Origin: Glaciibacter superstes DSM 21135
GTDB taxonomy: Bacteria > Actinomycetota > Actinomycetes > Actinomycetales > Microbacteriaceae
Direction: 5' to 3'
DNA: 64,000 bases
Assembly (NCBI RefSeq): GCF_000421145.1
Contig: NZ_ATWH01000004.1
Span: 248,001-312,000 of the forward strand
The notes beneath the pieces are model-generated. The model was given only the letters and a program-made list of their open reading frames with translations, was not told the origin of the DNA and did no database searches. Below, one piece after another: positions 15,638-25,159 of this stretch; positions within the stretch are counted from its first letter, which is position 1, and every line of letters starts with the position of its first letter. The position numbers and the translations under genes are program-made.

Positions 15638-17548
15638 ATGACACAGACCGAATTCGATGCCAATCTCGACGGTCATCTGGATGCAAGCCTGTCGCTGTTG
15701 CGATACGTCTACGGGAGAACGGAACGAGCCCTGGCCCGCATCGAGGCCGACGAAGACGCCTTCTGGGCGCAAGAACCCGCGCTGCCGGAGGTGCTGTCCC
15801 GCCAGAAACAGCTGCGAGAAGCGGTGCGAACGAGCATCGGGCTGCCACCGGGTCCAAACGCGGGCCGCACCCCGTCTCGCGTCGTGCAGGAGCGGGATTC
15901 ACTTGCCGGTGACGGTTTCCGTGTGCAACCGATTCTGATCGAGACCTCCCTCGGCACGGTGGTCAGCGCCCTGCGTTATGTTCCGGATGCCGCCTCAGAT
16001 CAGCGCCGCGGCTCCGGCGGTGCCTCAGGCAGCGTCCCCGGCCCGGCAGTCCTCTTCCTCACCGGCCATACCGCTGACGGCAAGGCCGATGAGGAGTACC
16101 AGCGTGCGTGCGCGCAGATCTGCCGGCAGGGCATCACTGTTCTGGCCACCGATGCGATCGGGCAGGGGGAGAGGCACAGTTACCTCTCCCCCGACGGTGA
16201 CCTCCTCGTCGCACCGGGCACCACCGAACACAGCTACGTCGGAATCCAGTGCTGGGCTGCGGGAACGACGGCGGCCCGCTTCTTCGTGGAAGAGGCACAA
16301 TCGCTGCTCGACCTGCTCATCGACGATCCGGACGTCGATGCGGACCGAGTCGGCATCACCGGGCAGAGCGGAGGAGGGCTCCAGGCGACGCTCGTTGCCG
16401 CCGTCGACCAGCGCATTCGGGCAACCGCCATCGCCACCTTCATCAGTAGCAGGGGTGCGTACCTGTGGAGCGGGCAACGGCAGGATGCCGAGCAGACGCT
16501 GACGGGCGGTACGGAGAGGGGAATCGACCACGCGCAACTGCTGGCGTGCATGGCGCCGAATCCGGTCGCTGTCCTTGCGGCCGAATCGGACTTCTTTCCC
16601 ATCGAGGGCGCCGTCGACACGGTAGCCGGAGCCGGTCGCTGGTTCGGCGCCCTCGGCGATGACCGCAGTCTCGAGCTTCATCGCGACGCGTGCGAGCACA
16701 GTTACAGTCCCGCGATGGCGGCACGCGCGGCCGAGTTCTTCGCCAGAAGCTTCGGTCTCGACGCACAGCCGGTCACACGTCTGTCCGAACCGTTCACTCC
16801 TGCCGCGCTCCAGGCCACGAGAGGCGGCCAGGTCCTGCTCGAGCGGCCACACGCTCGCACGATCCACGACCTGTTGCCGACCGCGGCGCCGGTCGACGCG
16901 CACCGGCTGCGCAGCGCGGTCCTCGATCAGCGGATGTCCACAGAGCAGCGGATGCCCACACCGCTGAACGTCCGCTGGATCGCCAGGGGCCACATCGGCG
17001 AAGACGTGCTGCGCCACGGTTTCTGGCAGAGTGAGCGCGACCTCTGGAATTCGGCGGTCTACGTCGGGCCCCCGGCTGACGCTACCGCGATCACGATCGT
17101 CGTGCAGGGCACCGGCGACCGGGTTCCGACCGCGGAGGACATGCCGGAACGGGCGTCGGGCGAGGGTCTTCTCTATCTCGACACCAGGGGAATCGGTGCG
17201 GTCGGCGCACACGACAAGGACGACCGGGATCCGTCTGACCTGGCATCCGTCAGCTTCAAACTCCTCTCCGACCTGATCTGGCTTGGCGACAGCCTCCAGG
17301 CGGGGCGCGCCTGGGACGCACTGGTGGCGGCTGCCGTGGTTCGGCGGGATCTCCTGGGCCCGGCAGGCAGCATCCGTATGACGGGTACGGGGACCGGCGC
17401 GTACACGGCCTGGCTGGCCCACAGCGTCGACGATTCAATCGAGCTCGACGTTGAGCTCGACCGTGAGCGCGTTCCCACCCTCGCCGACCTCGCCGGACCA
17501 CGGCTCTACGATGCCGGCACCGACCTGTGGCAGATCGTCATGCCATAG
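15638..17548 (+). CDS. Acetyl xylan esterase-like alpha/beta hydrolase, large form
   Basis: 636 residues. The central hydrolase domain shows FLTGHTADGKADEEYQ, a region TVLATDAIGQGERHSYL typical of the AXE1/dienelactone hydrolase group, and the nucleophile elbow GITGQSGGGLQATL. The catalytic His is probably in HEHSYS-like context (CEHSYSPAM). After about residue 390 there is a second, unassigned region of roughly 240 residues. It likely removes acyl groups from a carbohydrate. The ATG at 15638 starts 7 bases after a GAGGCG site. There is no signal peptide, so the substrate is met inside the cell, consistent with import by the adjacent transporter. Confidence 0.82.
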   Translation: MTQTEFDANLDGHLDASLSLLRYVYGRTERALARIEADEDAFWAQEPALPEVLSRQKQLREAVRTSIGLPPGPNAGRTPSRVVQERDSLAGDGFRVQPILIETSLGTVVSALRYVPDAASDQRRGSGGASGSVPGPAVLFLTGHTADGKADEEYQRACAQICRQGITVLATDAIGQGERHSYLSPDGDLLVAPGTTEHSYVGIQCWAAGTTAARFFVEEAQSLLDLLIDDPDVDADRVGITGQSGGGLQATLVAAVDQRIRATAIATFISSRGAYLWSGQRQDAEQTLTGGTERGIDHAQLLACMAPNPVAVLAAESDFFPIEGAVDTVAGAGRWFGALGDDRSLELHRDACEHSYSPAMAARAAEFFARSFGLDAQPVTRLSEPFTPAALQATRGGQVLLERPHARTIHDLLPTAAPVDAHRLRSAVLDQRMSTEQRMPTPLNVRWIARGHIGEDVLRHGFWQSERDLWNSAVYVGPPADATAITIVVQGTGDRVPTAEDMPERASGEGLLYLDTRGIGAVGAHDKDDRDPSDLASVSFKLLSDLIWLGDSLQAGRAWDALVAAAVVRRDLLGPAGSIRMTGTGTGAYTAWLAHSVDDSIELDVELDRERVPTLADLAGPRLYDAGTDLWQIVMP

Positions 17549-17554
17549 TCGGGG

Positions 17555-19378
17555 TCACGGTTGATAGGTGAGCCGGCCCTTGGTGCCCCGCGCACTCGGG
17601 TCGGTCACCGGCGTCGCGGAGAGCAGTGCCTGGGTATACGGATGCTGCGGCCGTTCGAAGACGTCCTCCGCCGCCCCCTGTTCGACGACATCGCCGAAGT
17701 ACATGACGGCGACGTCGTCACAGATGCGCTCCACGACGGAGAGGTCGTGGGAGATGAACAGGTAGGTCAGGCTGAGCTGGTCCTGCAGTTCGGCCATGAG
17801 GTCGAGTACCTGCGCACGCACGGACACATCGAGCGCCGACACCGCCTCATCTGCGACCACGAGCGACGGATCGGTGATCAGCGCCCTGGCCATTCCGATC
17901 CGCTGTCGTTCCCCACCGGAGAAGGCGTGCGGGTAGCGGTTCATGGCGGATCGCTTCAGCCCGACCCGCTCCAGCATCACGGCCGTGCGCTCGCCCCTTT
18001 CCTCCGAGTCGACTCCATCGAGCATCCGAAGCGGCTCCTCCACCACCTGCCTGACGGTCATCCGGGGATTCAACGACCCGTAAGGGTCCTGGAACACCAT
18101 TCGCACCCGCGCCCGATACGGCTTCAACTCCCGCTCCGACAGGGCTGCCAGGTCGACCTGCTCCCGCCCGGCCTCGTCGAAGAATATCTGCCCGGACGTC
18201 GGCTTGTACGCGCGCAGGATGCAGCGGCCGAGAGTGGTCTTCCCGCACCCCGACTCTCCCACCAGGCCGAAGGTCGTGCCGGGGGCGATATCGAGACTGA
18301 CGCCCTTGACTGCTTCCAGCTTCTTCTTCGAACGGCGGGCGAAGAGTCCGCCTGCGACGGTGTGGAACTCCATGCGAAGGTCACGGATGCTGAGCAGCGG
18401 TCGTTCCGTCACTTCCGTGATCGCCGGGTCGGCCCGCTCCCGCACTACCGGGCTTGCGGCCGCCCGCTCGATTTTCGCCCGGCGATTTCGCGACGTCGCG
18501 CCACCCTGCACTGAGCCGAGCAGCTGCTTGGTGTAGTCGTGCTGCGGGTCGTGGAAAATCTGGTCGACCGGCCCCTGCTCGACGATCTTTCCGTGACGCA
18601 TCACAGCGACGTCGTCGGCGATCTCGGCAACGACACCCATGTCGTGGGTGATGAAGATCAAGCTCATGCCCAGTTGTTCCTTGAGCTCCGCAAGCAGGTC
18701 GAGGATCTGCGCCTGCGTCGTGACATCGAGTGCGGTTGTCGGCTCATCTGCGATGAGGAGTGACGGGCGTGCGATCAGCGCCATGGCGATCATGGCCCGC
18801 TGACGCATCCCGCCGGACAACTGGAAGGTATAGGAGTCGATGCGCTCCTCCGGAAGCGGAATACCGACCCGGCGCAGTTCCTCGATGACCCGTTCGCGGG
18901 TCTGGCGAGGCTTGAGGCCCTGATGGATCTCAAGCACCTCGCTGATCTGGTTGCCGATGGTGTGCACGGGGCTGAGCGACGACATCGGCTCCTGGAAGAT
19001 CATCGAGATCTGGCGACCCCTGATGGCACGGATCTCCTCGCAGGTGGGCTCCATCGCGGCGATGTCCTGCACCGCGCTTCCGGCGCCGGGCGAGAACAGG
19101 ATGTTTCCCTCGGAGATCTGGCCCGGGTAGTCGATCAGTTGCATGAGCGACCTGGCGGTGGCTGATTTGCCAGACCCGGACTCGCCGACGATGCACAGAG
19201 TGCGTCCCCTGACGGCCTGGAAGCTGATGTCGTCGACGGCCTTCACTTCGGCATCCGGAGTGTAGAAGCTGGCATGGAGATTGCGGACATCCACGATCAC
19301 ATCACCTCGTGGCGGATCACTCCGCCAGTCGGTCGACGGCCGCCGCCAGCTGGGCGCCGGAACCTGCCGAGCGTCCAT
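17555..19378 (-). CDS. Fused dual ATP-binding protein of a peptide/oligosaccharide (Dpp/Opp) ABC importer
   Basis: 607 residues holding two complete ABC ATPase modules, equivalent to DppD plus DppF. Module 1: Walker A GESGSGKSATA near residue 65, signature LSGGMRQR near 185, Walker B LLIADEPTTALD. Module 2: Walker A GESGCGKTTLG near 374, signature FSGGERQR near 484, Walker B VVADEAVSALD. Each is followed by the Dpp-type tail (HDYTKQLLGSV; HPYTQALLSATP). The ATG at 19378 has AAAGGA 7 bases upstream. It is the last gene of the importer operon, 20 bases after the second permease. Confidence 0.94.
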   Translation of the reverse strand: MDARQVPAPSWRRPSTDWRSDPPRGDVIVDVRNLHASFYTPDAEVKAVDDISFQAVRGRTLCIVGESGSGKSATARSLMQLIDYPGQISEGNILFSPGAGSAVQDIAAMEPTCEEIRAIRGRQISMIFQEPMSSLSPVHTIGNQISEVLEIHQGLKPRQTRERVIEELRRVGIPLPEERIDSYTFQLSGGMRQRAMIAMALIARPSLLIADEPTTALDVTTQAQILDLLAELKEQLGMSLIFITHDMGVVAEIADDVAVMRHGKIVEQGPVDQIFHDPQHDYTKQLLGSVQGGATSRNRRAKIERAAASPVVRERADPAITEVTERPLLSIRDLRMEFHTVAGGLFARRSKKKLEAVKGVSLDIAPGTTFGLVGESGCGKTTLGRCILRAYKPTSGQIFFDEAGREQVDLAALSERELKPYRARVRMVFQDPYGSLNPRMTVRQVVEEPLRMLDGVDSEERGERTAVMLERVGLKRSAMNRYPHAFSGGERQRIGMARALITDPSLVVADEAVSALDVSVRAQVLDLMAELQDQLSLTYLFISHDLSVVERICDDVAVMYFGDVVEQGAAEDVFERPQHPYTQALLSATPVTDPSARGTKGRLTYQP

Positions 19379-19398
19379 TGTCTGTCCTTTCCCGTTCT

Positions 19399-20559
19399 TC
19401 ATTTTCCGTACGGGTCTGCCGCATCGCGGAGACCGTCCCCGACGAAGTTGAATGCGATCACCGTCAGTACCACCGCGAGCGCCGGCATGAGCAGCCAGGG
19501 CGCGTTCGCCACCACCTGGAGATTCTGGGAATCCTGCAGCAGGACTCCCCACGAGATCGCGGGTGCACGCAGACCGAGCCCGAGGAACGACAGGGAGGTC
19601 TCGGCGAGGATCATCGCAGGAACCGCGAGGCTCATTGAGGCGATGATGTGCGACACGAACGATGGCATCATATGGCGCAGGATGATGCGGCCGTGACTGG
19701 CGCCGTCCAATTTCGCCGCGAGGATGTAGTCCTCACCTCTGGACTGAAGGACTCGCCCCCTGATCACCCTCGCCATACCGGTCCACCCGAGCAGAGACAG
19801 GATCATCGTGATCGCAAAGTAGGTTTCGGTTATGCCCCAGCGCGGCGGGATGGCGGCCGCGAGGCCGAGCCAGAGCGGAAGCGTCGGGATGGACATGATG
19901 AACTCGATCACGCGTTGGATGATGGTGTCGGTCAGGCCGCCGAAGTAGCCGGAGATACCCCCGATGACGATGCCGAGCACGAGCGAGACGGCCACGCCGA
20001 TCAGTCCGAGCGACAGCGAGATCTGGCCGCCGTAGAGGATCAGCGATAAGAGATCCGCTCCCGCGCGGTCCGCCCCGAGCAGGTAGAGGCGCTGATCGGG
20101 ATCGACGGTGCCGAAGAAGTGAACGTCGGCGGGGATGAAACCGAGGAGCTGGTACTCGTCACCCGTCGCGAAGAACGTCAGCGGAATCTTGACGTCTGGA
20201 TCTTCGACGAACACCCTCTGCAACGTCTCGATGTCGGTGCTGCTCTCCGTCGGGTGGATGAAGAAGCCGTCTTCGAGCGTGAAATGCACCGCCTGCGGTG
20301 GCTGGTAGGCATGATCCGCGCTGGTCGACGACGCGGAGTGAGGGGCGAGGAACCCGGCGAAGATCGCTGTGAAGTAGATCAGGCACAGCAGGTAGAGACC
20401 GAACATCGCCATCGGATTGCTCTTGTAACGCCGACGGATGAGCTGGCTTTGCGACGCCGTCCCGTCGAGGAACTTCAGCTGGGCTCGCGCTTTGCGCATC
20501 TGCCGGGGCGTTGGCGGTGCCTCTAAGGCCGCCGGGTTCATCTGGTCGACCATGGTCAC
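19399..20559 (-). CDS. ABC transporter permease (DppC/OppC family)
   Basis: 386 residues with the N-terminal OppC region (YKSNPMAMFGLYLLCLIYFTAIFAGFLAPH), a large extracytoplasmic loop of about 120 residues, and the core permease domain. The coupling loop is AKLDGASHGRIILRHMMPSF, followed by LAETSLSFLGLGLRAPAISWGVLL, a strong OppC signature. It pairs with the DppB-type permease, which it overlaps by GTGA. The long insertion between helix 1 and the core is larger than in E. coli DppC. Confidence 0.93.
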   Translation of the reverse strand: MTMVDQMNPAALEAPPTPRQMRKARAQLKFLDGTASQSQLIRRRYKSNPMAMFGLYLLCLIYFTAIFAGFLAPHSASSTSADHAYQPPQAVHFTLEDGFFIHPTESSTDIETLQRVFVEDPDVKIPLTFFATGDEYQLLGFIPADVHFFGTVDPDQRLYLLGADRAGADLLSLILYGGQISLSLGLIGVAVSLVLGIVIGGISGYFGGLTDTIIQRVIEFIMSIPTLPLWLGLAAAIPPRWGITETYFAITMILSLLGWTGMARVIRGRVLQSRGEDYILAAKLDGASHGRIILRHMMPSFVSHIIASMSLAVPAMILAETSLSFLGLGLRAPAISWGVLLQDSQNLQVVANAPWLLMPALAVVLTVIAFNFVGDGLRDAADPYGK

Positions 20560-21548
20560 GCCTTCCCGAATCGAACGCGCGGATCGACCACGGCGAGCAG
20601 GATGTCCGACATCAGCGTTCCGATGACCGTCAGGACCGCGATGATCAGGATGATGCCGCCCGCCAAGTACATATCCTGGCTTTTCAGCGCGCCGAGGAGA
20701 AGCGGCCCTGTCGTTCCGAGCGCGAGCACCTGGGCCACGATGACCTCTCCGTCGAACAGCGACGGCAGATGCCAGCCGGCCGTCGAGATGAACGGGTTCA
20801 GCGCGATCCGCAGCGGGTACTTCCTGATGATCTTTCCCTCTGGGAGGCCTTTTGCCCTCGCGGTGACGACGTACGGCTTCGGAAGCTCGTCGAGGAGGTT
20901 AGCCCTCGTGACCCGGATGATCCCGGCGGTTCCGGCGAGGCCGATCACCAGCACGGGGATCCACAGGTGATTCATCAGGTCGATGACCTTGCCCCAGCTC
21001 CACGGCGCATTGGCGTACTCCGGGGAGAATAGGCCGCCGATACTCGCGCCGAAGAGGGTGAAACCGGCGTAGGCGAGCAGCAGGGCGGCGAGGAAGTTCG
21101 GGATCGCCAGTGCGATGAAACCGACGGTCGAAATGGCGTAGTCGGCGAAGCTGCGCTGCTTGACCGCCGAATACACGCCGGCGGTCAGGGCGATGACCCA
21201 GGTGAAGATGAGTGTTGTGACGCCGAGGATCAGGGTCAGCGGAAGTCGCTCCGCGATCAGTGCCGTGACCGGCCGACCGTATTCGAATGACTGGCCGAGG
21301 TCACCTTCGAAGAGGATGCCCCCCATCCATTTGCCGTACTGCACCCAGAACGGTTCCCCGATCCCGTAACGCTGTCGCAGCGCATCGACGTAGGCCGGAT
21401 CGAGGGTCTGGCCCTGCTGCTCCAGGGACGCAATCTGCGAGGTCAGGAAGTCGCCGGGCGGCAACTGGATGATGAAGTACGAGATCAGGGAGATGGCGAA
21501 GAGCGTCGGAATGACGTAGAGGATCCGGGCGCCGATGAACCGTATCAT
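20556..21548 (-). CDS. ABC transporter permease (DppB/OppB family)
   Basis: 330 residues. It opens with the DppB-type start IRFIGARILYVIPTLFAISLISYFI and QLPPGDFLTSQIA, followed by four to five further helices and the coupling loop RAKGLPEGKIIRKYPLRIALNPFI. It is preceded by a ribosome-binding region 57 bases after the binding-protein stop. The order is binding protein, permease B, permease C, fused ATPase: a complete importer. Confidence 0.93.
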   Translation of the reverse strand: MIRFIGARILYVIPTLFAISLISYFIIQLPPGDFLTSQIASLEQQGQTLDPAYVDALRQRYGIGEPFWVQYGKWMGGILFEGDLGQSFEYGRPVTALIAERLPLTLILGVTTLIFTWVIALTAGVYSAVKQRSFADYAISTVGFIALAIPNFLAALLLAYAGFTLFGASIGGLFSPEYANAPWSWGKVIDLMNHLWIPVLVIGLAGTAGIIRVTRANLLDELPKPYVVTARAKGLPEGKIIRKYPLRIALNPFISTAGWHLPSLFDGEVIVAQVLALGTTGPLLLGALKSQDMYLAGGIILIIAVLTVIGTLMSDILLAVVDPRVRFGKA

Positions 21549-21605
21549 CAGGCCTCACCACCGTCGTGGGGCTCGGAGCGCTTGCCCCTCCCGGCGTGCA
21601 GCGCG

Positions 21606-23573
21606 TCATTCACCGGTGGCGAACGCCAACTGCTCTGGTTTGGTGACGCGCTCCCGGCCGAGGACGAAGGCCAGTTCCGGCTTGTCGTCGCGCACATTGA
21701 GCAGATCGTTGTTGATGACAACCGGGACGAACGGTAGCGCAAGAATGCCGATCATGTAGCACTCGTCGCTGTGCTGCTTCATGATGGCCTTGCCGGCTTT
21801 GACCCGCGCATCGTCCGACGTGGCTGTGCGCAGCGCATCCCACGAGTCGAGCAGTTTCTGCACATCGGCCGACGGCTGCTCCCCCGACTCTCCCGCCGAG
21901 GCGTACCACTGGCCGAATGCCGGCGCTGAATGCGAGTTGCCGCCGGTGGGAACGTACCAGACCGGCTCGAGGTCGAACTTGGTCTGCGGAACGGTTGTTC
22001 CGTCGATGTCGTAATCGTTGGTCGTGCGCGACTGAGTGTATAGCGTGCTGTCGGCCGGCTTCAACGTGAGTTTGATGCCGACGTTTGCAAGGTCTTTCAC
22101 AACCATGGAGTATGCGTCGGTCCGGGCGATTTCCGTGGTTGCATCGACATAGAGAAGCACGAAGTCGAGTGGTTTGCCGCTGTTCATCAGCCGGACGCCG
22201 TTGGAGTCCTTCTCGGTCAGGCCGAGTTCGTCCAGTGCACTATTGGCTGCGTCGGCGTCGAACTCAAGGAAGTTCTTACCGATGCCGTCGCTATAGTACT
22301 CATCGCCCTTGGGCGCCACGGGCTGCATCACAACGCCCAAGCCGCCCAGAAGCGATTTGTTGATTGCCTCGCGGTTGATGGCCTGCGAGAGCGCCCCCCG
22401 GAACTCCTTCTTCGAGAACAGCTCGCGAATCTCGGGATCCTTGTGGCTCAGATTCGGGCAGAGGCTCAAGAGGCTCCCGGCCGGAGTCCAGCGATCGACG
22501 TGGAAGCCGTTCTTCTCGGCGTTCTGGAGATACACCTGCGTGGTGTTGTAGCCCAGGAACTGGGCCTGGAAGTCGAGGTCGCCGTTCGCGGCACGGAGGT
22601 CGAGCGCTTCCTGGGCCAGGATCTGCACCTGCAGTCGGTCGACGAACGGCAACTGACGGCCATCGGCATCTGTTTTATAGTAATACGGATTGCGCTCGAG
22701 ATCTGCGGTTCCACTGGCGGAACTCGCCGAGGTGATGACGCGGTATGCACCCATCACTGGAACGTCAGGGTTCGTCCAGGTGTTGTCGCGATCCGCAAAG
22801 TACTTGTCCCAGGAATCGAACCCGGCCGCCTTCGCCTGGGCGTCAACGGTCCCCTGGTCCGTGAAATCCGGATGGAACTGCCGGAGGTAGTGCAACGGCT
22901 TGACGAATTGTCCTCCGACGGAAGGGTTCGACAGGTACTTCGGCCAGAGCGGGGTCGGCGAGGTGAAAGAAATCTTGATCACCGTATCCGACACTTTCTC
23001 AGCTTGCGGGACCGATTTGTCGGCGCTACTGAACCAATACGGGGCAGAGGGCATCATGGTCTTGTTGCCGAGCCAGTTCTGCATCACAAACAGCACGTCG
23101 TCCGCAGTGTACGGTTCTCCGTCAGACCATTTGAGTCCGCTGCGCAGGGTCATCGTGAATTCGGACATGTCGTCATTCGATTCGAACTTCTCAGCCAGCG
23201 AGGGGACTGGTTTGCGGTTGTCTTCGTCCCATTCGACGAAGCTCGCCGTAGCGAACGCCTGCATGACCCCGCGATCGCCGGCATCCAGCTGTCCGCGTTT
23301 CAGGGTCCCACCGTAGAGAGCAGTCCCACCGAAAGATGCGGCGACGGCCGGCTTGGCCGGAAGGCGCTTCGCCAATTCTGGGAGCTTTCCCTCCTTCACC
23401 AGCTTGGTGAGCATGGGCGCTTCCTTGAGGCTGGTCTTCGTTCCAGCGGCACCGGCCGTGCCGGCGGGAGCGTCGAAGGTGCAGCCGGCCAGGGTGACAA
23501 GGGCCACACCTGCGATCATGCCTGCTCCGAGCTGAACGAAGCTGCGGCGACTGAGTCCGGGCGTTGAAGTCAT
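21606..23573 (-). CDS. ABC transporter substrate-binding lipoprotein (family 5)
   Basis: 655 residues. The N-terminus SRRSFVQLGAG...VTLAGC combines a twin-arginine-like motif with a lipobox, so it is probably exported folded and lipid-anchored. The body is a family 5 (peptide/nickel/oligosaccharide) binding protein: FTMTLRSGLKWSDGEPYTADDVLF, IKISFTSPTPLWP, KKEFRGALSQAINREAI. It is larger than DppA (about 535), as in oligosaccharide-binding members. The ATG at 23573 is chosen because it starts the signal peptide; the frame runs open to 23711. It is under control of sites at 23582-23655. The ligand is likely an amino-sugar oligosaccharide, given NagA/NagB (inference). Confidence 0.92.
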   Translation of the reverse strand: MTSTPGLSRRSFVQLGAGMIAGVALVTLAGCTFDAPAGTAGAAGTKTSLKEAPMLTKLVKEGKLPELAKRLPAKPAVAASFGGTALYGGTLKRGQLDAGDRGVMQAFATASFVEWDEDNRKPVPSLAEKFESNDDMSEFTMTLRSGLKWSDGEPYTADDVLFVMQNWLGNKTMMPSAPYWFSSADKSVPQAEKVSDTVIKISFTSPTPLWPKYLSNPSVGGQFVKPLHYLRQFHPDFTDQGTVDAQAKAAGFDSWDKYFADRDNTWTNPDVPVMGAYRVITSASSASGTADLERNPYYYKTDADGRQLPFVDRLQVQILAQEALDLRAANGDLDFQAQFLGYNTTQVYLQNAEKNGFHVDRWTPAGSLLSLCPNLSHKDPEIRELFSKKEFRGALSQAINREAINKSLLGGLGVVMQPVAPKGDEYYSDGIGKNFLEFDADAANSALDELGLTEKDSNGVRLMNSGKPLDFVLLYVDATTEIARTDAYSMVVKDLANVGIKLTLKPADSTLYTQSRTTNDYDIDGTTVPQTKFDLEPVWYVPTGGNSHSAPAFGQWYASAGESGEQPSADVQKLLDSWDALRTATSDDARVKAGKAIMKQHSDECYMIGILALPFVPVVINNDLLNVRDDKPELAFVLGRERVTKPEQLAFATGE

Positions 23574-23581
23574 CGTTGATT

Positions 23582-23595
23582 CCCAACCGGTTGGG
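23582..23595. promoter_or_regulatory. Perfect 14-bp palindrome in the binding-protein leader
   Basis: CCCAACCGGTTGGG lies 9-22 bases before the ATG of the binding-protein gene. It would form a 7-bp stem covering the ribosome-binding region in the mRNA, or act as a DNA operator. Confidence 0.45.
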
Positions 23596-23619
23596 GGCAC
23601 TTGGCCCGCGGGTAGTACG

Positions 23620-23655
23620 AGGATACAGGCTGCAAACGCTTGTCGCAATATGCGG
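23620..23655 (-). promoter_or_regulatory. Promoter with LacI-type operator, site A
   Basis: On the minus strand there is TTGCGA (23643-23648), a 17-base spacer, and TATCCT (23620-23625). The operator core TGCAAACGCTTG (plus strand 23631-23642) fills the spacer. The promoter reads towards the binding-protein gene at 23573. The same geometry occurs at site B. Confidence 0.6.
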
Positions 23656-23718
23656 CATCCTGCCTCCACTGACAGCAAGGTCCGATCATCAGTGGGGACT
23701 GATGCCGACATCCCACGC

Positions 23719-24891
23719 TCATGCGGGCTGGCCGGCTTCGAAATAGGCGATCAGGTCTGCGGGGAGAGGCGGCACGTCGCGCGGCACCGAACCGTGCCTG
23801 AGGGAGTCGGCTGCCAGCGCGCCGGTCGCAACGGCCTCTCGCGCCGCAACCGGTGACGTCTCGGTCACACCGCCCTCACGCACAAATCGGATGAACTCGG
23901 CGAGCAATGCCGGGTCGGCTCCGCTGTGGCCGCCTTCCACCAGGGGGATGGGGATCTCACGGTGGCCGTGCTCTTCATACACGGTGCGCTTGTTCCAAAG
24001 GCGAACTGAACCGCCGACTTCGAGGCCGAAATTCTCGATCCGTCCCTCTGTGCCGATGATGGTGAAGTTCCGCCAGTAGTCGGGCGTGTAATGGCATTCC
24101 TGATAACTGGCGAAGGCTCCATTGGCCAGTTGCATGGTGAGCATGGAGATGTCTTCGACATCAATCACCGGGTTCAACCCGGTGAGGGAAAGCGGGGGCC
24201 AGTTGTCAGACGAGATCCACTCTCGAACGACCTGCCCGGTGCGGTCTGTCCGATCGGTGATCTGGCCGTAGACGCTGAGCGACCCCATCGCGGTCACCCT
24301 GGTCGTGTAAGAACCGGCAAGCCAATGAGCGATGTCGATGTCGTGCGAGCCCTTCTGCAGAACAAGCGAATTCACTTTGGACCGATCGGCATGCCAGTCC
24401 TTGAAGAAGCGGTCACCTCCCTCCCCGACGAAGTTGCGCACCCATACCGCCTTCACTTCACCGACGGCGCCTTCGTCGACCAGGTCCTTCATGATGCGGA
24501 TCACCGGCATGTGACGCATGTTGTGGCCGACATAGAGTTTGGTCTTGGTGTCGTACGCAGCCTGCAGGATGTCATCGGCCTGTTCCAGGGTGATGGCCAG
24601 CGGCTTGTCAACGAAAACGGCAACACCCGCGCGCAGCAGCGCGGTCGCCGCATCGTGATGGAGGTAGTCGGGAGTAGTGACGAACGCCGCATCGACGCCG
24701 ATGTCGATGAGCTGCTGAACAGTATCGACCAGTGCGACATCCGCTCCGAAAGTGGCCCGCGCCCGCTCCTTGGCAGTGGCACCCGGATCCGCGGACACCA
24801 CGACTTCCAGATCAGGATCCACCGCGAGAGCCCGATGCGCGATCACCCCGCGGTTTCCGAACCCAACAACTCCCAAACGCAGCTTCTTCAC
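23719..24891 (-). CDS. Gfo/Idh/MocA-family oxidoreductase or glycosidase-like protein
   Basis: 390 residues. Rossmann motif LGVVGFGNRGVIAHRA at residues 5-20, AAFVTTPDYLHHDAA, the EKP-equivalent FVDKPLAITLEQ (Asp instead of Glu before Lys-Pro), and VGHNMRHM. The C-terminal domain has HDIDIAHWLAG and the motif VEGGHSGADPALL, shared with the protein at 14161-15510. It lies directly upstream of the importer genes with its own promoter (site B). It may act on the imported sugar as a dehydrogenase or as an NAD-dependent glycosidase. Confidence 0.88.
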   Translation of the reverse strand: MKKLRLGVVGFGNRGVIAHRALAVDPDLEVVVSADPGATAKERARATFGADVALVDTVQQLIDIGVDAAFVTTPDYLHHDAATALLRAGVAVFVDKPLAITLEQADDILQAAYDTKTKLYVGHNMRHMPVIRIMKDLVDEGAVGEVKAVWVRNFVGEGGDRFFKDWHADRSKVNSLVLQKGSHDIDIAHWLAGSYTTRVTAMGSLSVYGQITDRTDRTGQVVREWISSDNWPPLSLTGLNPVIDVEDISMLTMQLANGAFASYQECHYTPDYWRNFTIIGTEGRIENFGLEVGGSVRLWNKRTVYEEHGHREIPIPLVEGGHSGADPALLAEFIRFVREGGVTETSPVAAREAVATGALAADSLRHGSVPRDVPPLPADLIAYFEAGQPA

Positions 24892-24947
24892 GTGTCCACA
24901 CCTCTTTGTTATGCGTGACGGGGCCAGAGAAGGCCGCTCCAGATATC

Positions 24948-24981
24948 AGCCTACGGAAGGCAAGCGCTTGTCGCAATGTGC
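24948..24981 (-). promoter_or_regulatory. Promoter with LacI-type operator, site B
   Basis: On the minus strand, TTGCGA (24971-24976), a 17-base spacer, and TAGGCT (24948-24953). The operator core GCAAGCGCTTG occupies the spacer exactly as at site A, and the following TCGCAATnTGC is also conserved. It serves the oxidoreductase at 24891 and, being between divergent genes, may also control the lacI-type gene. Confidence 0.6.
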
Positions 24982-25159
24982 ATAGCAAATCAATCGCCCG
25001 ACGCATCATCAGAGCATGGAAGGACGCGAAGTGTCTCGATCACAGGTAGATGTCCGCCTTCGAAACACCGCAAACCGTTTCTGCACTGAGGCATTCGGAC
25101 GATAGCATGCAGTGAACGGGACCATCGCGCTCCCGCAGCGCCTCAGAGAAAGACGGGCT

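Noticed and set aside
16025-17422. 465-codon open frame on the minus strand
   Set aside because: Antisense to the AXE-like esterase gene, which has the GQSGGG elbow.
22443-23567. 374-codon open frame on the plus strand
   Set aside because: Antisense to the family 5 binding protein.
25062-25086. Possible fifth LacI-type site GCAAACCGTTTC upstream of the lacI-type gene
   Set aside because: Contains a GCAAA/GTTTC pair but one extra base disturbs the palindrome and the conserved GCAAT segment is missing; not counted in the regulon.
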